Assembly: GCA_021018995.1 (NCBI GenBank)
Contig: CM037585.1
Location: forward strand, 67,148,646 to 67,212,645
DNA from: Chloranthus sessilifolius
Taxonomy: Eukaryota; Streptophyta; Magnoliopsida; Chloranthales; Chloranthaceae
DNA length: 64,000 nt
Direction: 5' to 3'
Position 1 is the first letter of the stretch. Every line of letters begins with the position of its first letter. The notes beneath the pieces are model-generated. The model ran no database searches, was not told the DNA's origin, and saw only the letters and a list, made by a program, of their open reading frames with translations. A program made the translations under genes and the position numbers. Positions 48,103 through 58,411 of this stretch are shown here, piece by piece.

Positions 48103-48321
48103 GAATCCAATGTCAACCACAAGCATGTTTGTGGAATCTCCACGAGACTTGTAATTCGATGGAAATTTTGCTCAAAAGTATGACTAAAGGAATAGATTTT
48201 TGTATGTACATGACCAAGTGAATGTGTTTTTATGGATCTACGAACCACTTGATGTCATAAACTACCAAAAGAAATCAAAGAACCAAAGAACTTGAAAACC
48301 TGCAAAAAAAAATGGGCAAAA
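48103..48321 (+). other. Non-coding spacer after pol
   Basis: About 220 bp with no coding frame worth keeping, between the pol stop and the palindrome array. Confidence 0.6.
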
Positions 48322-49108
48322 CCGATTAATCGAATTTCAGATCGATTAATCGATTTGGAATTTTGATTAATCGATTTTGTTCGATTAGTCGACTGGCATG
48401 TGCCAGTGACTGGAAAATTGAATAAGGGTTAGAATATACATAGAATGCAATTTCGATTGATCGAGTTATAATTTCAATTAATCGATTTGGGATCGATTAA
48501 TCGATTTTGGGAATTCGATTAATCGAATTGTGAATTCGATTAATCGAACTGCATGTTCGATTAATTGAACAAACTGGGAATGTTAGAAGAATTGGGAGTA
48601 AATTAATGAAATTTTGATTAATCAAAGCAGTTTCGATTAATCAATTTTAGATTTCGATTAATCGAACTAGATCATTGATTAATCGATTTACTAAAGGGAC
48701 TTGGAAGAAATTGAAGTCAGATAGACGATTTCGATTAATCGAAGTGAATTTTGATTAATCGATTTTGAACTTTCGATTAATCGAAATGGGTTTCGATTAA
48801 TCGAATAACTTAAGGAGCTCTGGAATTTTGGAAGTTACTGCACGATTTCGATTAATCGAAGTGAAATTCGATTAATCGATTTTGAAATTTCGATTAATCG
48901 AAATGGATTTCGATTAATCGACTGGCTCGCGCCAGTGAGCTCTAAAACTTAAATTTTTAAACGGATACGATTTCGATTAATCAAAATGTTTTCGATTAAT
49001 CGAATTTGACTTTCGATTGATCAATTTGGGAAATCGATTAATCGATTTTGCGCGGCTTAACCTAGTTTTGAATCTTGATTAATCGATTCTGAATTTCGAT
49101 TAATCGAG
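48322..49108. promoter_or_regulatory. Array of 28 TCGATTAATCGA palindromes upstream of accessory ORF
   Basis: Twenty-eight copies (most exact or with one change) of the perfect palindrome TCGATTAATCGA over 787 bp, separated by short variable spacers. The core GATTAATC is the kind of TAAT-based site bound by homeodomain-like factors; which protein binds is unknown. The last copy ends about 9 bp before a TATA box. The same motif is arrayed in the LTRs of this element only. Confidence 0.9.
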
Positions 49109-49116
49109 CCGAGGCC

Positions 49117-49128
49117 TATATATAAAAA
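49117..49128 (+). promoter_or_regulatory. TATA box of element B accessory ORF
   Basis: TATATATAAAAA directly after the array. The ATG at 49360 lies about 240 bp downstream; the leader has a CTTCTTCTTCTTCTCC tract and telo-box-like AAACCCTA (about 49285, 49329), common in plant 5' leaders. Confidence 0.75.
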
Positions 49129-49359
49129 TTTGGGGATTTCATTCCCCATTCGAAATCATTTTCAGCTTGGAATTTTTGGGCGCTTCATCTTCTTCTTCTT
49201 CTCCGACCATCCGGCGCCCTAGGGTTCCCTTTTTCTGACGGTTTTCGGCTGGCTTTCACATCGCATCGCCATCAAAACCTACGGTAAACCCTAAAAAAAT
49301 TGAAGTCTTCTTTCAATTTGAGCTAGTTAAAACCCTAGATTCTTCCTATTTCACCAAAA

Positions 49360-50806
49360 ATGCCGCCAAAGACTCGGTTGTCTTCGAAGAAGGCAACCTC
49401 TAAGTTGCCGGTTAGGCGTAAGAACGCCGCACCACCACCACCTACCCCATCGCCGGTGAGGACTCCGTCACCGTCGACATCGGAGACCACCTCAGGTTCG
49501 ACGAGCGCGTCTACGCGCGAGTCTTCCCGCGAGTCCACACCCATGCCACCACCACCCACAAATGTGGTGCAACCAAATGAATGGTGGGCAGCCAAGACCT
49601 TCGAGGTCGAATACATCATTGACCCAACCCTATTCACAACAACCGGGCGAGACCCAATGGGCTCGAAACTACCTCAATAACGCCGGTCTCGGCAACCTTC
49701 TCAAACCAATCCGGGGTTCTTACTACCCTAGATTGGTGAGACTATTTTACCAAGGGCTTGTGGACGGCCCGACCGACGATGTGATCAAGACCACTATCGA
49801 GGGTCGCGACTACACGATCACACGTCGCCACATACACGAGGTGCTCGAGTGCTACCTCGATTTCACCCTTGAGACCACCCTATTCCCACCCTTTGAGGAG
49901 GAACCTCGCTTTGAGGAGGTCATGACTCGCATGACCAATGGCAAAAAGGGGTCGGGCTCCTCCATCAAGAGGGTTGACCTTCCCCACTACATGTGGATGC
50001 TTGACTCAGTGGTCAAGTGTAATATGTACCCTATGCGCCACGACACCGAACGCATGGAAAAAGTGCAACAGGCACTCTACGCGGCCTTCTGTGGCCGGTG
50101 GTTTGACGCCACCATGCTCATCCTCGAGGGGATGAGGCACATAAAGGGGAAGTTGATGTAGGGTAACCTACGGCCCAAGGAAAAGATGCCTTACACTCGC
50201 CTTATATCGAGCATGTTGGAGTGCTACTCCGACGATCCCTCCTACACCGTCTCTCCTCACGAGATGAGGGCTACGGACTGTGTGAAGACATTCTCTAGGT
50301 CTTCATGGGCCCGTAGCTATAACCTACTAAAGCGGACCCTGCCGGCTCCGGGTCCCGCTCCAGCAGCAGTAGCACCACCGCCTCCCCCACCACCACAGCA
50401 GGACCCACCCGTGGGTGGGGCACACCCTGTCCCCACCGAGCCATCCGTGGAAAGGGCCACCTCTCACACCGTAGCCTCACCGACACCACCAGCCCACTCC
50501 GCCCCCGCGACACCCACCTCATCCTACCGCCGGCGCGCCGCTTCATCAGGGCCTACCATAGAGGAGGTGTTGGCCCGTATGGAGGCCAACAATGAACGGA
50601 TGAACCGGAGGATGGACTTCCTCCTCTTTCACACCCTTCGCCACATCTACCCGACTGACTACCGCCACTACCTCGCCCAGGAGGAGGAGTGGACAGCCGG
50701 ACGCACAGCCTTCCACAGAGGACCCGTCTTCCATCCTACCACAGCCACTACAGACGCGGCTCCTTCCACATCTACCTCCGCTCCACCGATGGAGACGCCA
50801 GCATGA
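49360..50806 (+). pseudogene. Accessory ORF of element B, putative plant transposon protein type
   Basis: Not a retroviral gene; homologous to the accessory ORF of element A. The ATG at 49360 opens a basic, Pro/Ser/Thr-rich N-terminus (MPPKTRLSSKKATSKLPVRR). A frameshift near 49640-49680 leads to the folded part (WARNYLNNAGLGNLLKPI, YYPRLVRLFYQGLVDGPTDD, IKRVDLPHYMWMLD, ALYAAFCGRWFDATMLILEG). An amber stop at 50159 is followed in the same frame by PYTRLISSMLECYSDDPSY, a Pro-rich linker (about 50340-50540), and a helical tail (VLARMEANNERMNRRMDFLL) ending at 50806. The middle matches the pattern of the plant-specific 'putative plant transposon protein' family (Transposase_32 type). The original product would be about 480 residues. 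DNA binding is a guess from basic segments and context. Confidence 0.75.
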
Positions 50807-51208
50807 CCACACCGACTACCCACCAAAGACAATCGCCACCACCGCAGCCACGACGGCTCCTCAGGAGACTCGCCACCATGTAGCACCTCACCTCACATGG
50901 AGCACTGCCCAAAGATCCACACCGCAAGAGGGGACTGCCTGAGTCATGTATTTATTTTGTTTGAGTCATGGTTATATATACTTGTAGATTGTTTTTGTAC
51001 GCCAACTTCTCTGGCATTGTAAAAAGATTCCAACTATAATACAAAGCAAAAAAAATTTGTGTACATTTACATTTCGTCAAATTTAAATTCTGTGCTCATA
51101 TATGTAACTATCTAAATACGCCTGAGTCAACTGGACCACCTCACCGAAAAGTGGGGGGAGAGACTGACCGATCGAAACCTTGGGTTATTTTTGAGGACGA
51201 AAATTCCC
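50807..51208 (+). other. 3' region of element B
   Basis: No coding frame. Contains an AT-rich segment after 50960 (possible poly(A) region of the accessory transcript near 51030) and, at 51190-51208, the GAGGACGAAAATTCCC stretch that commonly precedes the PPT in this clade. Confidence 0.6.
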
Positions 51209-51221
51209 AAGGTGGGGAGGA
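51209..51221 (+). other. Polypurine tract, element B
   Basis: AAGGTGGGGAGGA directly before the 3' LTR start TGTAATAGCC; counterpart of the element A tract. Confidence 0.92.
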
Positions 51222-53714
51222 TGTAATAGCCCAAAAAATCACACAAAACAATAACCTCGGGATTCGTGCCCGATCGGTCATAGGTTTGACCAAATAGAAG
51301 TTCAATAGTTAGCATAGAGTGTAATGAGCGGATGTGATGTGATAGTTTGCGTAGCTATGTGGGGTGTGTTGTAAATCTGAAGTCACATACACCTATCGAA
51401 GTGCATGTGCTCAACACACAAGCTGGGGGAAAGATAAAAGGGTTTAATAACCCTAAAATCCTGGAAATTGGTTATTGAAGGAGTAAAGAAGAGAGAGAGA
51501 GGAGTGAGAGGTTAAGCAAGCATTATTGTGAGGGATTGGAAGGGGGATTCTAGCATTAAAGAGGCCGATTTAGCGAGGAGAATCCATTCAAGCTAAAGCT
51601 AGAACCCTAGCCTTCCAACCACTTGATTTGAAATCAAATTGAGATTGATTCAAGGTAAAACTTTGTGATTAAAATGCATAGGTTGTAGAGGTTAAATTGT
51701 AGTTGAAAATGGTTTAAATCATAGGATAATGGTTTAGAAAAATAGAGGAAAAAGTGTGGAAAAATATTGGGAAGAACAGCTCTAAAGGGGCTGAATCTGG
51801 CAATTTTGATTAATCGAAATTGAGATTCGATTAATCGAAATTGAGATTCGATTAATCAAAATTCGCCAAGAAGTTGAAAAGTCAGAGGACCCCGATTTTG
51901 ATTAATCGAACTGTGTTTCGATTAATCGACTTTGGATTTCGATTAATCGATTTGGGTATCGATTAATCGACTGGGAACCTCCAGTGGACCCCAGGGGCTG
52001 GAGGAAATGACTTGGGAAAATCGACTGATCGAAATGGGATTTCGATTAATCGTTTTCAAATTTCGATTAATCGATTTGGGATCGATTAATTGATTTTAGG
52101 AACTCGATTACTCGAATTGAGAATCGACTTGGCTAAACAGAGAATTTTGATTAATCGAATTAGGATTCGATTAATCGAATTAGGATTCGATTAATCGAAT
52201 GAAAATCTCGATTAATCGATTTGAGAATCGATTAATCAATATTGACTTTTGATTAATCGATTTTGGAGTTCGATTAATCGACTGAGCTAATTTATGTTAA
52301 CTTTTGAGTTTGACTTTAAGATTCTTGGAAGGTCTTGGACCTTCTTTATTGCATCCTTAGTGATGTGTTTCACATGTTATGTGGTACCATAGGTGGTACG
52401 TGTGAACTAATGCACAAGGAGCCACGTGGGACCTTGATGCGTTGATCAAACCAAGACTTGAGGTAGGGAACACCTTGAACATGTACTTTATTTTACAAGA
52501 GCATGTATATAGTGATATATAATTCAAATTCAAATATTTTATTGCTCAAGAATTGTGAAAGTGTGTGTGTGTGACATCCATAAGAGTAAGTGTAATGAGC
52601 CATCCCCAGGGGATGATGAAGTGAAGATATAAGAGCATCAGGTGTGATGCAAGTAAATGGATACATCCCAGGGATATAAGATAGCATACTTACACGGTGA
52701 ATAACTATATGTAAGGCACCGATATTTTTGTTATTTGAGGTTTGATAGGGTACCCCACCGACGTGGCGGGATATCCACGACTGACACGGCAGGATATCCG
52801 TGACCGATACGGCGACGAAACCGTAAGCCAGTGCGGAGGCTTATCCGTACATAGTAAGCACACCCCAGGGGTGTTGATTTGAGACAAGTGAAACCCCGCC
52901 ACCAATCCCCAAGGGAAAGGGGCTTGGGTACTATTTGTATTCCTGTGAATACGTTAAAAGTGTCTATATAGACGATGAAGGGTATCTCATCGGGGCTCGA
53001 TGCTATATTGCTCGGGGATTACTTAAGTTGAAAGTTTAAGTTTTGCTTTAGGCCTTTTCAGCATTATTCATGAGTAAATAAAAGACACGAGTAAACTACC
53101 AGTAAAATGTAATACTTTTTAACTATTTCATCAGAAATTGCATAGACACATCATGCATGGCATATCATGGAATATATGTGAGTAATAATTTATATGTTCA
53201 ACTGTGTTTTGTTCCCTATTGAGCTAGGATGTAGCTCACCCTATAGACTATACGCCACAGGTCCACTACTAGCAGCGGCCGAGGCTTCAGGAGACGCTGA
53301 CCCTGGTGAGTCGGACCTTGCGGCCAGCGACGAGTTGGAGCCACCTCCTGAGGACTTCTTCTAGAGGACTCACAGCCACTTTGAGGGCTTTTTGAGAGAG
53401 ATTGGTACGGCTTGGTATGTCAAGCCTTATTTTGGTTAAACCATGTATATATTGAGTTGGGATTATTCTTTTGGGGCGAACCATCCGTGATGATTGCTAT
53501 CATCGATGGTTCGGATCGGTTCTCCATTCATGCAAAGGCATGAGGGTAGAACTGTCTTTTGGAGAATTACTTAATATAGATTTAAATTCCGCAACTCCTT
53601 TATTGTTTCATTTTATGCTTGATATGCCAATGTTTCGTGCTTAGCTAAGGGGCACGGTCAAGATGATCGTGCTGATGGCACGGGTTTTGGGGTGCCGAAA
53701 TCCGGGCTATCACA
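51222..53714 (+). repeat. 3' LTR of element B
   Basis: A complete 2.49 kb LTR from TGTAATAGCC to CTATCACA, followed by GTCAA. It contains the TCGATTAATCGA array (about 51805-52282), with two extra units compared with the solo LTR. Minus-strand ORFs that recur in all three LTR copies have no start context or domain and are not called. Confidence 0.95.
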
Positions 53715-53719
53715 GTCAA
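53715..53719. other. Target-site duplication GTCAA, third copy
   Basis: Follows the 3' LTR of element B. Element C pol continues from here. Confidence 0.9.
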
Positions 53720-54310
53720 CTTTTTGATGAAGAAGGTTTTGGTACTTTGTCCAATGGGTATTTGGATGATCGAGGCTAATGTGTCAAGGGAGTCTGTGAG
53801 CTCATTTTCTAATCTAGGGATGTGCATGAATGAGATTCTTTCAAATTTATTTACCAAATATTGAGCAATTTATAAATATGCCATTAGTCTTCTTTCCATA
53901 GCTTTCCATTATCCTATAACTTGCGAGATTACTAGCTTTGAGTCATCGATGGTTTTCAACTATTTAACGCCTAATTATGTTGTTGCTCGTAGTCTAGTTA
54001 TGAAAGCTTTGTATTCTGTGACATTATTAGTGACAGGGAAATCCAATTGAAAAGCCTTAGTTATAACAACTCCTTTCAGGCTTAAGAGGACTATCCTGAT
54101 GCCTTTTCCTTTATGATTTAGTGTACTGTCAAAATAAAGGGTCCATGAGGTCTTATCGAGCTCTTCATTATGAATCATGAGTAGGTCTTCATTGGGGAAA
54201 TCAGTGTGTATAAGTTCATCAGTCGGGAGTGGGAGATCTACGAGGTAAGTGACGATCGCTTGCCCTTTGATCAACTTCTGTGTGATGTAAGTGGTATCAA
54301 ATTCTTGCAA
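53720..54310 (-). pseudogene. Second (archaeal-type) RNase H, element C
   Basis: An additional RNase H placed after the first one, as found in the Tat lineage. Blocks: WTLYFDSTLNHKGKGIRIVL (first Asp), FPVTNNVTEYKAFITRLRA (Glu), a DSKLVISQVIG-like segment near 53940 (Asp), and HIPRLENELTDSLDTLAS (last Asp; usual ADALATLAS). Stops between 53975 and 53857. The downstream end is split from integrase by element B. Confidence 0.82.
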
Positions 54311-55690
54311 TACCGTATGCCAACGAGCGATCTTTCCTGATGTGGCGGGCTTCTCGAATACGTACTTCAGAGGTTCATTTGGGCCAACACTAATATCTTA
54401 TGTGCCCTGAAGTAGTGTCGTAATTTGGCTGAGGCCCACACCAGTGTGAGGCAGGTCTTTTCCATTGAAGTGTATTTTCATTCGTACTAGACCATCGTCC
54501 GACTAAGGTAGTAGATAGCCTTCTCTCTCTTGCCAGCTTCTTCATATTGTCCCAAGATTACTCCCATTGCTTTGTCGTTCGCTGAGAGGTATAGGATTAG
54601 GGGTCTTTCGAGAACTGGTGGCGATAGTATTGGCAGGTTAAGGAGGTACTTTTTATGTTGTCGAAGGATTGCTGACACTTGTAATCCCATTTGTACTCAG
54701 TTCCTCCTTTAAGTAGTCTGTAGAAAGGATCGCATATGTTTGAATGTTGGGAGATAAATCTCCTTATGAATTGCAATCTTCCTATCAGGTCTCATAATTC
54801 TTTGATATTACTGAGAGGTAGCATCTTAAGGATGGCTCTGACTTTAGCAGGGTCGACTTCGATCCCTCACTTGTTGACTATAAAACGGAGTAATTTTTCG
54901 GAGGCGACTCCGAAGACACATTTCTTTGGGTTCATTTTTAGCTGATATTTCTTAGCCCTTTGTAGCACCAGTCGAAGTGCTTCAACATGTCTTGCCCGCA
55001 TTTAAGACTTCACTAATATGTCTCGACATAGACTTTTACACATTTATGCATCATATCATGAAAAATAGCCATTATGGCGCGTTGATACGTGACTCCTGTG
55101 TTCTTTAGCCCAAAAGGAATGACAACATAGCAGTATGTTCCCCATGGTGTAGTGAAACAAGTCTTCTCTTAGCTAGAGTCTGCTAATTTGATTTGATTAT
55201 AGCCAGAGAAACCGTCCATAAAGGATAGCATCTCATGTCCAGCAGTGTTGTCGACTAGAGTGTCAATGGGTGGAAGTGGGAAGTCGTCATTCGGGCATGC
55301 CTGGTTGAGGTTTCGAAAGTCAATGCAAACTCGTACTCTGTTGTCTTTCTTAGTGACATATACTATATTGGCGACCCTCTTGGGGTAGAGGACGACTCAG
55401 ATAAATTTGGCTTTGTGTAACTTGTCAACTTCCTCTTTAACTTGAAGGGCGGTTTGTGGGTGCATCCTACGGAGTTTTTGCTTAATAGGTTTTGCATCTG
55501 GTTCCAAGACGAGATGATGTTCTACTAAACTTTGGTCTAAACCAAGAATATCTTCATAGGACCATGCAAAGGAGTCGTGGGGTTCTTGTAGGACTTGTAA
55601 GATTCATCGACGTTCCTTGGAGTTGAGCGTTGCTTTAATTAGTAGTTTCTTGGGTTTCTCTTTAGTGTGAAAGTTGATTTCTTCTGTAGG
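54311..55690 (-). pseudogene. Reverse transcriptase and first RNase H, element C
   Basis: Tat-type RT: FAWSYEDILGLDQSLVEHHL near 55560, RRMHPQTALQVKEEVDKLHK, a VRVCIDFRNLNQACPNDDFP block near 55320, AGHEMLSFMDGFSGYNQIKL at about 55230-55190, and YCYVVIPFGLKNTGVTYQRA. The YVDD box at about 55027 has lost one base, giving YVE and then a new frame. RNase H follows with LILYLSANDKAMGVILGQYE and KAIYYLSRTMV. Multiple stops. A duplicate of the 3' two-thirds is at 39981-41489. Confidence 0.85.
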
Positions 55691-57385
55691 TTCTGCGACA
55701 GTTTAGGTTTGCTCGTCGAAATGCATGATAACCAGTTGGAAGCCTGGCGCCTCCTCGGTGATTGGTGTTCGTTCTTCATCCTCAGTAAGCATATATACTA
55801 CAAAATTGCTACACTGCAGATTTGATTTTGCGAAAGATAACTCTTCATCAGCATAATTTATGATTGAGAGAAAATTGGTCAGGTGAAGGTCAAGGCTATT
55901 GATAATTTTCTCAAAGTCATGAAGTATCTTGTTTGGTATGATCACTGGCTTGTTGCTTAGCCTAGATGCCTTGCGTCTTTGTACGGGAGAGGGGACAGAA
56001 GTCTTAGGAAACAAGTCTCCTTGTTGGCCACAAAATTAGTTCAGGACAAAGGGTTCTCTTTCTTTTATAAGGTTTTTTATTTTTTAGATTTTATATTTAT
56101 GAATTTTTAGGGTTTTCTTCTTTTTTTATTTTTTTATTTTTTTTATTTTTGATAATAGATATGGTACAAGGTCGATCGCCTCAAGAGGCTCCGGGAGAGT
56201 TGCTTCCCCTAATTAAGGGAGCGAGAAGACTGCTGGAGCCGTTTGAGCAATTCTTCAGGAAATGTGGACTTGTTCTGAATTTGATATTTTTTTTTTGAAG
56301 TCCTCATCTAATGAGACCTTTTGAATAAGTGACGCGGGTGACAGCGACACTAACATTCGAAATTCCTCTATCACATTAATTGCCTCATCTTGGAAGAAGC
56401 TCTAGAGATCGTAATCAGTCAAACTATTATCCTCTGAGGTATAATACGATTGCTCTTCCTGTTGAGGGTGATTTCCTAAAGGATCCTCAGGGGTAGTGAG
56501 CTCTTTCCCTTGTACTTCATAGTATGTTAGGATAAGCATGCAGGCTCAGCAGCGAGGCTGGTAATGGTGAGAAATGCAAGGAGATCTCCAAGGGCATTCC
56601 CATCCTTCTGGGTTGGAGTCAAGGCTAGTATTAAACTCGTCTTCTTGATCTGAGAATGCTTGAAGTCCTAGGTTAGCCTGCTCTACTAGCTCAAGTGCTG
56701 GGAGGTCTATCCAGTAGTCCTCATCAGCACTAAGAGGGGGTTGCCATTCTTCCTCGAGAGATTTTCAAAACATTTGGAGTTGTGGCATGTCTGGGGATGG
56801 AGGAGTGTCTAGTTCAAGTTCCTCTTCAAACTCAACGAGGGCGATGTGGGTGTTTCCACCTGGGTCAACCAAATGGCAGTTGGAATTTTCTTCTTCTTGT
56901 GTCGGTAGCCGAGTTGGTAAGTCATTACTTGGTTTTATCGTTACGGGGTAAGAATCATTTGATCCTACTATCGCGGAGTGTTAGATCCAACTAACAAAAT
57001 GTTCTAATATGTTTGTGCATGCCCTACAGCGGGATTGGTATGGGTGAGCGATACAAGGGGAGGCCCACGGGCATTCCCATCCTCTAAGGCCAAGGCCGAG
57101 GCGGATGCTATGCGAGCTAAAACTTCCTGGTGGAGTATCATCCTCTTTCCATGTTAACCGTAAGTGCTCTTCACTATCTTGCAAGGTAGCTATGTGGAAA
57201 TCTTTGTCGTCAGTGGATTCCCAATCTCCCACTTGTGGCTCGAGTTCTAGAGGTTCTTCCATTCTCTCTTTCGTAAGCTCCTTAGTGTCAAACAAAGGTT
57301 TGACTCCCTTGAGTGGTGTATCAATATTGTCGTTCAGATTCGTTAAATCATTAATTGCTTTGGCCATTCATTCAATTTTAACTTC
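55691..57385 (-). pseudogene. Linker region between protease/G-patch and RT, element C
   Basis: Acidic, low-conservation coding remnant (for example 56014-55703 and 57367-56981, rich in Asp/Glu). No catalytic motif. 56041-56170 is an A-rich tract in sense orientation (T-rich on the plus strand). Tat elements have long, poorly conserved linkers here. Confidence 0.5.
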
Positions 57386-57700
57386 TTAGGATTTAGTGAA
57401 GGACACTTCTTTCTGCTTTGGTACATCTGCTTTCTCTATGGTCCCATAGACAAAGTGATCATATAATGACCATTTCGGTGAGGTAGGGAACAAGTCGGCT
57501 TGTGGGTCGTCCAATTGGTAACCTAACCCTATGTGTTTGCATATTTTCGCTGGGACAATGGGTCCGACGTGACCTTGCTTGTTTTTACCAAATCCGATGT
57601 GGGGGACGTACCCGAGCTGATACATAAGGTCCCACCCTTTTGTCACAGTTGGGTTGACGTCGTAGAGTTTGGCGAGGTCTGGGCCAACCTCTCTTCTCAT
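57386..57700 (-). pseudogene. G-patch-like segment, element C
   Basis: Contains KGWDLMYQLGYVPHIGFGKN followed by KQGHVGPIVPAK and HIGLGYQ, the G-patch-like glycine pattern (normally GxGLGK) seen between protease and RT in Tat/Ogre-like elements. G-patch modules bind nucleic acid or helicases; the role in retroelements is not settled. 57701-57958 is non-conserved coding remnant. Confidence 0.65.
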
Positions 57701-57958
57701 TCATTTTTGTTGATGCATTGGGGGAGAACTAAGAGGGGTAGGGGGAAGGACTTCTATAATGGTTGTCACATCAGGGATTCACGCCTTCTTAATGTGGCCT
57801 GTGTTCAATACGAAATTATGGGCTATCGAAATACTCGCACCGTAATCAGTGTCCATCTCCTGGATGGGTGCATCAGCTTATATACGAACAATGGAGTCCT
57901 CTTACGAGAATTTGATATATTGATGGTATGGGGACGCGATGGCTTTCATTGACTCTAA

Positions 57959-58411
57959 TCATTTTCTTCCTAAGATAAGATTGTACATACTAGAGGAGTC
58001 AGAAACATGGAAAGTGACATCTTTCATTATAGGTCTGAGGCAAACCTGTAGTTTGATAGTTCCTTTGACGAAATGACGCGAGCCATCATAAGCTATGAGT
58101 GATAGTGCCGAGGGTCTGACATCCTGCTCTGTGTATTCTAGCATTTTTAACATCGTGATAGGGAAAATATTGAGTCCTCCTCCTGTATCGACCAATGCAT
58201 GGGGTACAGAGAAATCGCTGATTATGACTATAAGGTATATGGGAGTTGCACTTTCGCAGAGTGACACCTTAGGCATGTCTGCGTCTGTGAAAGTGAGTGC
58301 TGGAGGTTGCACCATGACTGAGGTGATTTGATGTAGCTCACCCAATGTTGTGTCCTCATCCACTTGTGTGTCTTCAAGTGTCCTTATCAGTAGTCGGTGA
58401 TGGTCAGGCAA
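57959..58411 (-). pseudogene. Aspartic protease, element C
   Basis: Catalytic loop HALVDTGGGLNIFPITML (DTG) near residue 95 of a 150-residue open stretch, with the second block NLILGRK at its end. Pattern typical of Tat/Athila-type proteases (LVDTGASLNVLP). It would process Gag-Pol. Open within these limits but isolated by stops from its neighbours. Confidence 0.8.

Larger units (their letters stand above)
41508..53714 (+). mobile_element. Element B: Tekay/Del-like chromovirus nested in element C
   Basis: Plus-strand element with a 5'-truncated LTR (41508-43037), PBS, gag, gag/protease intron, pol with chromodomain, a palindrome array with internal promoter, an accessory ORF, PPT and a complete 3' LTR ending at GTCAA. 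Its structure and proteins are homologous to element A but clearly diverged. At least seven stops or frameshifts and one catalytic substitution disable it, although its LTRs are close to each other and to the solo LTR. Confidence 0.93.

Noticed and set aside
50186-50886. Overlapping plus- and minus-strand ORFs across the Pro-rich end of B's accessory ORF
   Set aside because: Shadow frames of a GC-rich coding region.
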